DNA of 11,731 bases from an uncultured Collinsella sp. (GTDB taxonomy: Bacteria > Actinomycetota > Coriobacteriia > Coriobacteriales > Coriobacteriaceae), in NCBI GenBank assembly GCA_958447445.1, contig CAUDAE010000053.1:1-11731 (forward strand). Reading direction: 5' to 3'. The notes below the pieces were generated by a model. That model saw only the letters and a program-made list of their open reading frames with translations, was not told the DNA's origin and did no database searches. Positions 1 to 6,947 of the stretch are shown in pieces. The position numbers and the translations under genes are program-made. Position 1 is the stretch's first letter; every line of letters starts with the position of its first letter.

Positions 1-322
1 GAACCTGATCTCGCTCGCCAAGCTCTATGGTGTGAGTCTGGACGAGCTGCTCAATCCGAGCGATGAGATTGAGGACGATATCGAGTTTGAGAACGAGGAC
101 CGCGCTCGTCAGCGCGAGGCCGAGGCGGCAGAGCGCGCCCGCACCCATGAGGCGGCGGCGCGCGCTACCGAGGCGGCAACGCAGGCAAGTGACGCGGCAG
201 CCAAGGCGGCGCAGGCGGCAAGCTGGAGTGCGCAGGCCGCCAATGCCGCTACGGCACAGGCGACGAGTGGCGGCGCAGTTGGCCCGACTCCGGTGAAGGG
301 CCCGTTCCAGTCGTTCCCGTAG
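1..322 (+). CDS. XRE-family helix-turn-helix regulator, 3' part (5' end outside window)
   Basis: Reading from base 2, the first residues NLISLAKLYGVSLDELLNPS match the end of a Cro/C1-type (XRE) DNA-binding domain: the last helix with the usual 'LA..YGVS.DEL' signature. The DNA-contact helices lie upstream of the window. An acidic stretch follows, then a long Ala/Arg/Glu-rich helix of about 60 residues, probably coiled coil, and then a Gly/Pro linker. The frame ends at TAG 320-322. The same frame stays open after this stop and encodes a hydrophobic segment (see 350-577), so this protein was probably membrane-anchored and is now truncated. It lies upstream of, and in one unit with, the DUF4097 gene, which it may regulate (inference). 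The HTH assignment rests on about 20 residues. Confidence 0.7.
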   Translation, partial: NLISLAKLYGVSLDELLNPSDEIEDDIEFENEDRARQREAEAAERARTHEAAARATEAATQASDAAAKAAQAASWSAQAANAATAQATSGGAVGPTPVKGPFQSFP

Positions 323-349
323 TGGGCCGCGTGTTGGCTGCTGTTCTTT

Positions 350-577
350 TTGCTGATGTTCCTGTTTGGTGCCGGCCCCTTTGCCGCGCTGATCTTCTTT
401 ACGATTCCCATCTATCACTGGGTGGCGCGTGCGCTCGATGGTGATTGGGCACGCGGGGATATTCAGGTTGGTCCGGCACCGGTGGCGGCTAGGGCTCGGA
501 ATGCTTCCGCCCCGGTTGATACTGACGTGGCTACCGCGACTACCGCTGAGCCGATTGCCAAAGAGGGTGATGAATGA
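350..577 (+). pseudogene. Membrane-segment fragment, likely C-terminal half of the preceding HTH protein
   Basis: This stretch is in the same frame as the HTH gene and begins right after its TAG stop. The frame from 323 encodes WAACWLLFFLLMFLFG and a further hydrophobic run to about base 420, enough for one long or two short membrane spans. A hydrophilic Ala/Thr-rich tail follows and ends at TGA 575-577. The possible starts, TTG at 350 and ATG at 356, have no Shine-Dalgarno sequence and both lie inside the hydrophobic run, so independent translation looks poor. The TGA overlaps the next ATG (ATGA), the usual sign of translational coupling, which suggests that ribosomes were meant to run through to here. 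I read it as the detached half of a regulator split by a nonsense change. A separate small membrane protein is the alternative. Confidence 0.55.
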
Positions 578-1473
578 TGAAGCTTTCGCATGAATCCAAG
601 GTACGCTTGGGCGTTGGCATCGGAGCGTTTGTGCTCATCATCGGACTTGTCTTTGGCATTTCGCGGACTTTGATTCATTTTGATGGCCCGTGGGACCTCG
701 ACGATGTTGTATCCGGCTTGTCTGGTATGGACGATGCGGTTGACGAGGACGATCTTTTGGATGGCGGTAACTATTCCGCTCGGCCTCAGCAGCTTTCGAG
801 CACGACTTTTGATGCCGATGAGTTCCGCTACCTCGATTTCGATATCAATGCGGCTTCGGTGGACGTCAAGGTTGTTGATGGCAACAAGGCTCGTGTTATC
901 GAGCGGGGGCGCGTTGCCAAGGGTATGGATGCCTCCAAGGCCGCGACGCAAAACATCGCATCCGTCGAGGACTCGACGCTCAAGGTTTCCCAGTTTGGAA
1001 GTGATGACGATAAGGCAATCGATCGCTCAGTTACGGTCGAGCTGCCGCGCCGTGTTGCCGAACATCTGAAGGGAGTCAACGCGCACGTGGGCTCGGGTGA
1101 TCTGCAGATTGTCGGTGTCATCTGTGACGGTTTCGACCTTTTCCTGGGTGCGGGAGATGTAGAGTTTACGGGCAGCGTGACTGATGCGCTCAGCGCTGAG
1201 GTCGGTTCGGGCGATGTGACGTTCGAGCTTTACCAGGCCCCCGCGAAATCGATGGACGTGAGTGTGGGCTCGGGCGATGTGGAGATGACGGTTCCGAACT
1301 CGACGGGCTTTAAGGCGAGCCTCACCTTGGGCAGCGGCGACTTCGAGAGTGATTTCCTTCCGCTTGGCTACGACGGCGAGACCATTTTGAATCTTGAATT
1401 CGATAATGGCGATAAGTCCGCCACGTATCGTTTTGAGGTTGGTTCGGGCGACATGTCATTTGATTCAGAGTGA
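574..1473 (+). CDS. Membrane-anchored DUF4097-type beta-repeat protein
   Basis: The 299-residue protein has a short basic N-terminus, one membrane span at about residues 10-29 and an acidic Asp/Gly linker to about residue 65. The rest is a beta-rich extracytoplasmic region. In it GSGD or GAGD recurs at about residues 173, 192, 211, 232, 253 and 290, with steps near 19-21 apart from the last, each followed by a short beta strand such as VEFTG or VTFEL. This pattern is typical of DUF4097 (putative adhesin) beta-solenoid domains. Their function is not firmly known; they often sit beside HTH or PadR regulators and envelope-stress genes. GAGGG at 563-567 lies 6 nt before ATG 574, and the ATGA overlap couples it to the preceding frame. 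A second ATG at 577 is an equally possible start. The terminator at 1521 follows. Confidence 0.8.
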   Translation: MMKLSHESKVRLGVGIGAFVLIIGLVFGISRTLIHFDGPWDLDDVVSGLSGMDDAVDEDDLLDGGNYSARPQQLSSTTFDADEFRYLDFDINAASVDVKVVDGNKARVIERGRVAKGMDASKAATQNIASVEDSTLKVSQFGSDDDKAIDRSVTVELPRRVAEHLKGVNAHVGSGDLQIVGVICDGFDLFLGAGDVEFTGSVTDALSAEVGSGDVTFELYQAPAKSMDVSVGSGDVEMTVPNSTGFKASLTLGSGDFESDFLPLGYDGETILNLEFDNGDKSATYRFEVGSGDMSFDSE

Positions 1474-1520
1474 CGGGCGGTTATCGAAGACCTATAAACC
1501 ATAGCTGCGCTGTTTGATGG

Positions 1521-1560
1521 AGGCGCCGGAGCCGTGACGGGCTCCGGCGCCTTTGCCTTT
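1521..1560 (+). terminator. Strong intrinsic terminator after the DUF4097 gene
   Basis: A perfect 13-bp inverted repeat (AGGCGCCGGAGCC at 1521-1533 and its complement at 1540-1552) has a 6-nt loop, GTGACG. It is followed by a T-rich run, TTGCCTTT. It lies 48 nt after the DUF4097 stop and only 11 nt before the elp3 start, so it separates the two transcription units. Confidence 0.85.
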
Positions 1561-1571
1561 ACAATGGGGGC
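1560..1571 (+). promoter_or_regulatory. Candidate -10 box of elp3, implying a leaderless mRNA
   Basis: TACAAT at 1560-1565 matches the -10 consensus at 5 of 6 positions and lies 6 nt before ATG 1572, so transcription would begin at or next to the start codon. The only purine-rich run (GGGGG, 1566-1570) ends 1 nt before ATG, too close to act as a Shine-Dalgarno site. No good -35 box is visible; the region where it would lie is the terminator stem. Leaderless genes are common in actinobacteria. The call is tentative. Confidence 0.4.
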
Positions 1572-3479
1572 ATGGAACAGATTATTTTGAACATACTCGA
1601 GGCCCTGCGTCGCGGCGAAACCGTTGACGACAAGGCGCTCGTCAAACTGATACATGCCGAGGCGCGCCGTGAGGGTGCCGACAAGCGCGATCTGGCCAAG
1701 CGTCGCCTGCTGCCGTTTTACCAGCGGGTAAAGCGTGAGGAGCCGGCCCGGTGGGCTGCGTGGAATGTCGATGCCGAGCTGGAGCGGCAACTGCTGCAGG
1801 TGCTGAGGATGAAGCCTCGTCGCACGGCTTCGGGCGTGGCGACCATTACCGTCATCACCAAGCCCTGGCCATGCTCGGGCGATTGCCTGTTTTGCCCCAA
1901 CGACCTGCGCATGCCCAAAAGCTATCTGCACGCCGAGCCGGCGTGTGCCCGTGCGGAGCAAAACTGCTTTGATCCGTATCTGCAGGTGAGCGCCCGTTTG
2001 ACCGCGCTTTCGCAGATGGGGCATGCGACCGATAAGATCGAGCTCATTGTGCTCGGCGGTACCTGGAGCGACTATCCGGAAGGCTATCAGACATGGTTTA
2101 TGTCGGAGCTCTTCCGTGCGCTCAATGATGATGCGGTGGCGGGCGTGGCGGCCAACCCCATGCTGGCGCGTCCGGGCATCAGCCGTGCCGAGGCGGGGCG
2201 CCTGCTCGATGACGCTCCCGCCGATGCGCTGCCGCCGGTGGTAACAGAGCGCCGCGAGCGCTATCGGGTTGCCGGCATTGCGACAGACGAGGCTGAGCTT
2301 GCTGCTGGCGTTGCCGACGAGCAGGAGCGTGTGGATGCTGCCGTGGGCGGCTACAACCGCGCGGTGCGTCGTCTGTACGGCCCTGGTACGCCGTGGGGCG
2401 AGGTTGCCAAGTGGCAGACGGCAACGATGGAGGAACTTGAGCGTCAGCAGCGCATCAACGAGACGGCGAAGCATCGCGTGGTGGGGCTCGTTATCGAGAC
2501 GCGCCCCGATGCCGTAACGCCGCAGGCGCTTACGCTCATCCGCCGCCTGGGCTGCACCAAGATCCAGATGGGTATTCAGAGTCTCGACCAACATTTGCTC
2601 GATATCAACGAGCGTCGTATTTCGGTGGCGCAGATCGAGCGGGCGTTTTCGCTTGCGCGCCTGTTTGGCTTTAAGATCCACGCGCATTTTATGCTTAACT
2701 TGCTGGGCGCCACGCCCGAGGGGGACAAGCGCGACTACGAACGCTTTATGACCGAAGGGGCCTTTATGCCCGACGAGGTCAAGGTTTACCCGTGTGCGCT
2801 CATTGAGGGCTCGCGTCTGGTGGGCTGCTACGAGCGCGGCGAGTGGCGTCCCTATACCGAGGAAGAGCTGCTCGATGTGCTGGCCGACGACATCGTGGTG
2901 ACGCCGGCGTTCTGCCGCATCAGTCGCATGATCCGCGACTTTAGTTCCGACGACATCATGGTGGGCAACAAGAAACCCAACCTGCGTCAGCTCGTCGAAA
3001 ACCGCTTGGCCGCTCGGGGTGACGGTGCGACGGTGCGCGAGATTCGCTATCGCGAGATCAGCACGGCGGGTGCCGACTTGGATGAGCTATCTCTTGATGA
3101 GGAGGTGGCGTACGAGACGCCGGTGACGCACGAGTGCTTTTTGCAGTGGGTGACGCCGCAGGGCAAGATCGCGGGCTTTTTGCGGTTGTCGCTGCCCGAC
3201 CATTCGTTTGTTGCCGCGCATGCGGACGAGTTGCTGACGATGCCGGACGAGGCGATGATTCGCGAGGTACACGTGTATGGCATGGCGGCGCGCGTGGGGT
3301 ATCAAGGCCAGGCGGCCCAGCACCATGGGTTGGGGCGTCTGCTCGTAGAGCGTGCGTGCGAGATTGCCCGGGATGCGGGTTATACGCGCATCAACGTGAT
3401 CAGCGCGATTGGTACGCGCGAGTACTATCGCCATTTGGGTTTTTACGATCATGGACTCTATCTGCAAAAGGAGCTCTAG
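1572..3479 (+). CDS. elp3: Elp3 radical-SAM/GNAT tRNA wobble-uridine modification enzyme
   Basis: This 635-residue protein has the Elp3 architecture (COG1243). Its radical SAM domain has the [4Fe-4S] motif CSGDCLFC (Cys101, 105, 108), followed by LIVLGGTWSDYP, VGLVIETRPD, IQMGIQSLD and the DDIMVGNKKPNLRQLVE segment. The C-terminal GNAT acetyltransferase domain (about 500-635) has REVHVYG, the acetyl-CoA loop QHHGLGRLLVE and the terminal ISAIGTREYYRHLGF. Elp3 uses SAM and acetyl-CoA to modify C5 of uridine 34 in tRNA, in bacteria without other Elongator subunits. Residues 185-295, between the second strand region and NETAKHR, form a segment far longer than in eukaryotic Elp3 (about 30 residues). 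No Shine-Dalgarno site precedes ATG 1572. The stop abuts the next ATG. Confidence 0.93.
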   Translation: MEQIILNILEALRRGETVDDKALVKLIHAEARREGADKRDLAKRRLLPFYQRVKREEPARWAAWNVDAELERQLLQVLRMKPRRTASGVATITVITKPWPCSGDCLFCPNDLRMPKSYLHAEPACARAEQNCFDPYLQVSARLTALSQMGHATDKIELIVLGGTWSDYPEGYQTWFMSELFRALNDDAVAGVAANPMLARPGISRAEAGRLLDDAPADALPPVVTERRERYRVAGIATDEAELAAGVADEQERVDAAVGGYNRAVRRLYGPGTPWGEVAKWQTATMEELERQQRINETAKHRVVGLVIETRPDAVTPQALTLIRRLGCTKIQMGIQSLDQHLLDINERRISVAQIERAFSLARLFGFKIHAHFMLNLLGATPEGDKRDYERFMTEGAFMPDEVKVYPCALIEGSRLVGCYERGEWRPYTEEELLDVLADDIVVTPAFCRISRMIRDFSSDDIMVGNKKPNLRQLVENRLAARGDGATVREIRYREISTAGADLDELSLDEEVAYETPVTHECFLQWVTPQGKIAGFLRLSLPDHSFVAAHADELLTMPDEAMIREVHVYGMAARVGYQGQAAQHHGLGRLLVERACEIARDAGYTRINVISAIGTREYYRHLGFYDHGLYLQKEL

Positions 3480-4358
3480 ATGAACAAGCCGAGTGTTTCT
3501 GCTGGCGTCGTTGCCGGCGTTGCCCTGGGAGCCGCGGCGCTTGGTGCGGCCGCCGTCGCTGTTCGTGCTGCCTGTCTGCAGGTTGCGCGAACCCGCAATG
3601 GGTTGGCGCGTGTGAAACGCGTGCACGATGGGGACGGCGATGAGATTCGCGTGTTGGTGCAAGGCGGCGTCTACCAAAGCGCAAGCTACGTTGGTGAGCG
3701 TTGGGCGGAGCCCGTCTTTGCGTACTATCGTGCGTTTGACGACGTGTTTGAGTCCGAGGATGCGATGCGCGATGCTTATGGTCACGGCATCAACCGCATG
3801 CTTGTGCTGGGTGGCGGCGGGTTTGCCTATCCCAAGTTCGCGCTGATGTCGCGCGAGGGCTTGCGCATGGACGTCATCGAGTATGACGGAGAGATTACGC
3901 GCCTGGCGCGCCGCTGGTTCTACCTAGACGAGCTGGAGCGCGCGGCGGGCGATCGCCTGCGGGTGATAACCGCTGAGGCTCGCTCGTATTTGGGTGTGAC
4001 GAGCGTGGGCCATCGTCGCTACGACGTGGTCGTGAGCGATTGCTTTGGCGGTGCCGAGCCCGTACGCGAGCTGGCGACGGTTGAGGCATTGCGTTTGGTG
4101 CGGGGCAGCCTAAATGTCGGTGGCGTCTACGTTGCCAATATCGTGAGTGCAAACGAGGGGAGCGATGTGACGTTCCTGCGCGACTGCGCTGCCACGGCAC
4201 TCGAGGTATTCGCCCATGTCTGGGTGGTCCCCTGTGGCGATGCGGAGTTCGGCGGCGAGGAGAACTACCTGCTCATCGCCAGCGACGGCGACTATGTCTT
4301 TGCCGAAGCCGTGCCCTTCGACGCCGACTTCCTCGGCACCGCCCTTCACGACAAGTAA
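3480..4358 (+). CDS. Membrane-anchored spermidine-synthase-like protein (SAM-binding Rossmann fold)
   Basis: The 292-residue protein starts with a Gly/Ala/Val-rich membrane span or uncleaved signal (about residues 8-33). A class I SAM-binding Rossmann domain of the spermidine-synthase superfamily follows: MLVLGGGGFAYPKFAL (107-122), MDVIEYDGEITRLARRWF with the ribose-binding acidic residue at the end of strand 2, RVITAEARSYL, YDVVVSDCFGG (181-191), then a helix and LNVGGVYVANIV. True aminopropyltransferases have GGGDG and a D-x-x-D motif for putrescine; here these read GGGGF and DCFGG. The polyamine-binding acids therefore seem to be missing, and spermidine synthesis is unlikely. A methyltransferase role or another substrate is possible. 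The start is sure: AAGGAG at 3465-3470, in the end of elp3, with ATG directly after the elp3 TAG. It is co-transcribed with elp3. Confidence 0.75.
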   Translation: MNKPSVSAGVVAGVALGAAALGAAAVAVRAACLQVARTRNGLARVKRVHDGDGDEIRVLVQGGVYQSASYVGERWAEPVFAYYRAFDDVFESEDAMRDAYGHGINRMLVLGGGGFAYPKFALMSREGLRMDVIEYDGEITRLARRWFYLDELERAAGDRLRVITAEARSYLGVTSVGHRRYDVVVSDCFGGAEPVRELATVEALRLVRGSLNVGGVYVANIVSANEGSDVTFLRDCAATALEVFAHVWVVPCGDAEFGGEENYLLIASDGDYVFAEAVPFDADFLGTALHDK

Positions 4359-4384
4359 GTCTCTCCGTCCCAAAAAGACTGGTC

Positions 4385-6829
4385 TTAGGCGTGGTCGCGC
4401 CAGCTGAGGACGCGCTGCTTCATGCCCTCTATGTCGAGCACGCCTTCGGCAAAGCCCTTGCGCACGAGCTCTTCGGGAACAAACTCGTCGTAGCGGTCAA
4501 AGTAAGGCACCTCGCCAGGATAGACGAGCTCGATGGGATCGAAGTCTTTCTCGGCCTCGGCGGCGAGTACCTCAAAGAACGTCTCCTCGTCGGCCTTCAT
4601 CTTAAACTGCATAAAGTACGGGCGTGACGGGTCGAGTCCGCGAAGGCCCAGCTCAGCTGCGCATTTGATTTTAAGCATACGCTCGAGCGCCAGAAAGGCG
4701 TAGCTTCCCAACCAGGGGAAGAGCGCCCAGGTGTCGCCGCCCAGGTTAATGAGCGGCCTAGTTCCCGCACCCGAAATCTCAGCCGTATGGCGAGCCTGCG
4801 CCAAGCGGGCCCGCGCGTTACCCATAAGATACGGATACGTGGCATGTTCGTTGAGCGCCTTGCGCATGCGCTCGAGTACGTGTGTATTGATGTCTCCGGG
4901 GCAATCGCCAAAGTATGCCGGCACACGGCCCTTGACCTGCGTGGCAAAGACGGTGTGGCGCTTCCAGTCCACTTCCTCGACAATCCAGCAGTGTCCGGCG
5001 ATGGCGATGCGCTCACCGGGCGGAGGGGGGTTGACGATCGTGCCCAACTCGGTCGACTCGCTGCGAACGGTGAACTCCTCGTTTTCCTGGAACACGGCGT
5101 AGAACTTAAAGTTGTTGATGATGCGCTCGCCCGCGAGGCCCACGATGAGCCCATCGCCCTCGGTGACCTGGATGTGGTCGATCTTGATGAGGTGACGCAG
5201 CAGCACGCGATAGTCATCGGCCGAGACGCGATGGAAATAGCTGAGCGTGAGCACGCGCTGGGCAAGTTCCGCCGGCGTGAGCTCTCCGGTGCTGGCGAGG
5301 GTCGACATGGTCTGGTGATAGAGCAGACTGTAGGGGAGTCGATCGAGCTCAGGCGGCTCGACCCACTTTTCCTCGCGATAGAGTTGTACGAGCGCGATGC
5401 CCTGGAGGAGTTTCCAAGGTATCGTTTCAGGCATCATCGTGCGCGGCTCGGGCTCTTCCTCGCGCATGACAAACCACATCTCGGGCGGAAGATCGCGGCG
5501 CCCCGTGCGGCCCATTCGCTGCAAAAAGGAGCTGACGGTAAACGGCGCATCGATCTGAAACGCACGCTCCAGACGGCCGATATCGATGCCGAGTTCCAGC
5601 GTAGAGGTGGTAACGGTCGTCTGTGCCTGTTCCTCGTCGCGCATAAGCTCTTCTGCCGTCTCACGCAACGATGCCGAAAGGTTGCCGTGATGGATGAGGA
5701 AACGGTCGGGCTCGTGTCGACTTTCGCAGTAGCTGCGCAGCATGGAGCATACGGCCTCCGCCTCTTCGCGCGAGTTGGCAAAGACCAGGCACTTGCGGCC
5801 GCGGGTGTGTTCGAAGATATAGCCCATGCCGGGGTCGGCGTTGTCTGGTGCTGTGTCGGTGGGGTTGAGTAATGCCTGTTCGGGTGCTCGGGGAATGTCG
5901 ACTTCGCCCTCGGGGGCCGAGGAAGTGCGACGGTCCTTGGGGGCAGCCTTGCCCCGTGCCTGCTCGCGACGTTGGCGGCGTTCCTCCTGTGTGAGTTGTC
6001 CGCTATGGCGCATGTCTTGGGTGCTGACGGGCAGTGCCGCGGGTGCCGCTGCCTCAATGCGCTCGCATGCAAGCACTTCGGCCTCTTGAGGACCCATGCT
6101 CTTGAATCCCCGCTGCTGCGCCTGGGGACCCGAGTTGTAGAAGTGCTCCATGGAGATACGCCACACGCGGCGCGGTTCCTCAAAACGAGGGATAACGCAG
6201 TCGCGTCCCGTTCCCTGCGAGAGAAAGGCACCCGTGCGCTCGGGGTCGCCGATGGTAGCCGAAAGGCCAATTCGGCGGGGTTGTACGCCGGCCATGCGCG
6301 ACAGGCGCTCAATAAGGCAGAGCGTCTGCCCGCCTCGATCGCCGCGCATAAGCGAATGGACCTCGTCGATGACGACGTAGCGCAGATCGCAGAACATGCG
6401 CGGAATCGCCATGTGCTTATGGATCAAGAGCGCCTCGAGCGACTCGGGCGTAATCTGCAAGATACCGCTCGGCTTTTTGATGAGCTTTGCCTTGTGCGAC
6501 TGCGAAACGTCGCCATGCCAGTGCCAGACGGGGATGTCGGCTTCTTCGCAGAGGTCGTTGAGGCGGACGAACTGATCGTTGATGAGCGCCTTGAGGGGGC
6601 CAATGTAGAGGGCGCCCACGCTTGCGGGCGGGTTCTCCCAAAACTCGGTCAGGATGGGAAAGAAGGCCGCTTCGGTTTTGCCGGAAGCTGTGGATGCCGT
6701 TAGGAGCACATTGTCTTGTGTGTTAAAGATGGCATCTGCTGCCGCAACCTGGATAGAGCGCAGACTCTCCCAATCGTGGGAGTAGATGAAGTCTTGGATA
6801 AACGGGGCGTAGCGGTCAAAGGCGTTCAC
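4385..6829 (-). CDS. Lhr/BrxHI-type DEAD/DEAH-box superfamily 2 helicase
   Basis: ATP-dependent nucleic-acid helicase or translocase, 814 residues from the GTG at 6829-6827, which has AGGAGG (6834-6839) 4 nt upstream. An ATG at 6895 would add 22 residues and has no such site. Motifs: TASTASGKT (Walker A, about 45-53), DEVH (155-158), SATIGDPER (190-198), STLELGIDIG (409-418) and QRMGRTGRR (437-445). Between the RecA domains, about residues 235-335, lies a charged, Pro/Ala-rich, probably disordered insertion. The C-terminal half has a winged-helix and beta-barrel part (GLAGERIINNFKFYAVF, PPGERIAIAGHCWIVEEVDW) like Lhr-core and BrxHI proteins. I see no four-cysteine DUF1998 zinc site of the YprA/MrfA kind. 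It is the last gene of the operon; its partners are the ATPase and TerB genes upstream. Its stop lies 26 nt from that of the convergent gene. Confidence 0.9.
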   Translation of the reverse strand: MNAFDRYAPFIQDFIYSHDWESLRSIQVAAADAIFNTQDNVLLTASTASGKTEAAFFPILTEFWENPPASVGALYIGPLKALINDQFVRLNDLCEEADIPVWHWHGDVSQSHKAKLIKKPSGILQITPESLEALLIHKHMAIPRMFCDLRYVVIDEVHSLMRGDRGGQTLCLIERLSRMAGVQPRRIGLSATIGDPERTGAFLSQGTGRDCVIPRFEEPRRVWRISMEHFYNSGPQAQQRGFKSMGPQEAEVLACERIEAAAPAALPVSTQDMRHSGQLTQEERRQRREQARGKAAPKDRRTSSAPEGEVDIPRAPEQALLNPTDTAPDNADPGMGYIFEHTRGRKCLVFANSREEAEAVCSMLRSYCESRHEPDRFLIHHGNLSASLRETAEELMRDEEQAQTTVTTSTLELGIDIGRLERAFQIDAPFTVSSFLQRMGRTGRRDLPPEMWFVMREEEPEPRTMMPETIPWKLLQGIALVQLYREEKWVEPPELDRLPYSLLYHQTMSTLASTGELTPAELAQRVLTLSYFHRVSADDYRVLLRHLIKIDHIQVTEGDGLIVGLAGERIINNFKFYAVFQENEEFTVRSESTELGTIVNPPPPGERIAIAGHCWIVEEVDWKRHTVFATQVKGRVPAYFGDCPGDINTHVLERMRKALNEHATYPYLMGNARARLAQARHTAEISGAGTRPLINLGGDTWALFPWLGSYAFLALERMLKIKCAAELGLRGLDPSRPYFMQFKMKADEETFFEVLAAEAEKDFDPIELVYPGEVPYFDRYDEFVPEELVRKGFAEGVLDIEGMKQRVLSWRDHA

Positions 6830-6833
6830 GGGG

Positions 6834-6839
6834 CCTCCT
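6834..6839 (-). promoter_or_regulatory. Ribosome binding site that fixes the GTG start of the helicase
   Basis: On the - strand AGGAGG is followed by CCCC and then GTG (6829-6827). The strong match and the fit of VNAFDRYAPFIQDF as an N-terminus favour this start over the in-frame ATG at 6895. Confidence 0.7.
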
Positions 6840-6910
6840 CTCAAAAACGAATCTCTCAGCGCGGCTGGCAACGGCTTGCTGCATGACTGCCTCAACGTTT
6901 TCCCAGATAA

Positions 6911-6947
6911 AACCTGCCAAAATAAACCTGTCCCTTTTTGGCAGGTT
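6911..6947. repeat. REP-like palindrome at the ATPase stop codon
   Basis: AACCTGCCAAAA (6911-6922) and TTTTGGCAGGTT (6936-6947) form a perfect 12-bp inverted repeat around a 13-nt loop holding TAAACCTGTCCCT. Read on the - strand it contains GGGACAGGTTTATTTTGGCAGG, which I recall as resembling REP elements mobilised by Y1-type (RAYT) transposases; this is from memory. The last two bases of the ATPase stop codon (TAA, 6948-6946) are the first two of the palindrome. No transposase is in the window. As RNA the hairpin could stabilise the upstream mRNA or lower read-through into the helicase gene, but it lacks a clean U-tract after the stem. Confidence 0.65.

Noticed and set aside
1368..2687. 439-codon open frame on the - strand
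   Set aside because: It lies opposite elp3, whose motifs are unmistakable. The product is Arg/His/Ala-rich without domains, as expected from an antisense frame in GC-rich DNA.
3087..3785. 232-codon open frame on the - strand across the elp3 / synthase-like junction
   Set aside because: It runs opposite two well-supported genes and its composition is that of a shadow frame.
4359..4384. Possible bidirectional terminator between the convergent genes
   Set aside because: Only a 4-bp stem (AAGA/TCTT) is seen in the 26 nt; too weak to call.
4787..5872. 361-codon open frame on the + strand
   Set aside because: It is antisense to the middle and end of the helicase gene, has no ribosome binding site and no recognisable domain.
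5972..6703. 243-codon open frame on the + strand
   Set aside because: It is antisense to the helicase motor domains; no domain and no start signal.
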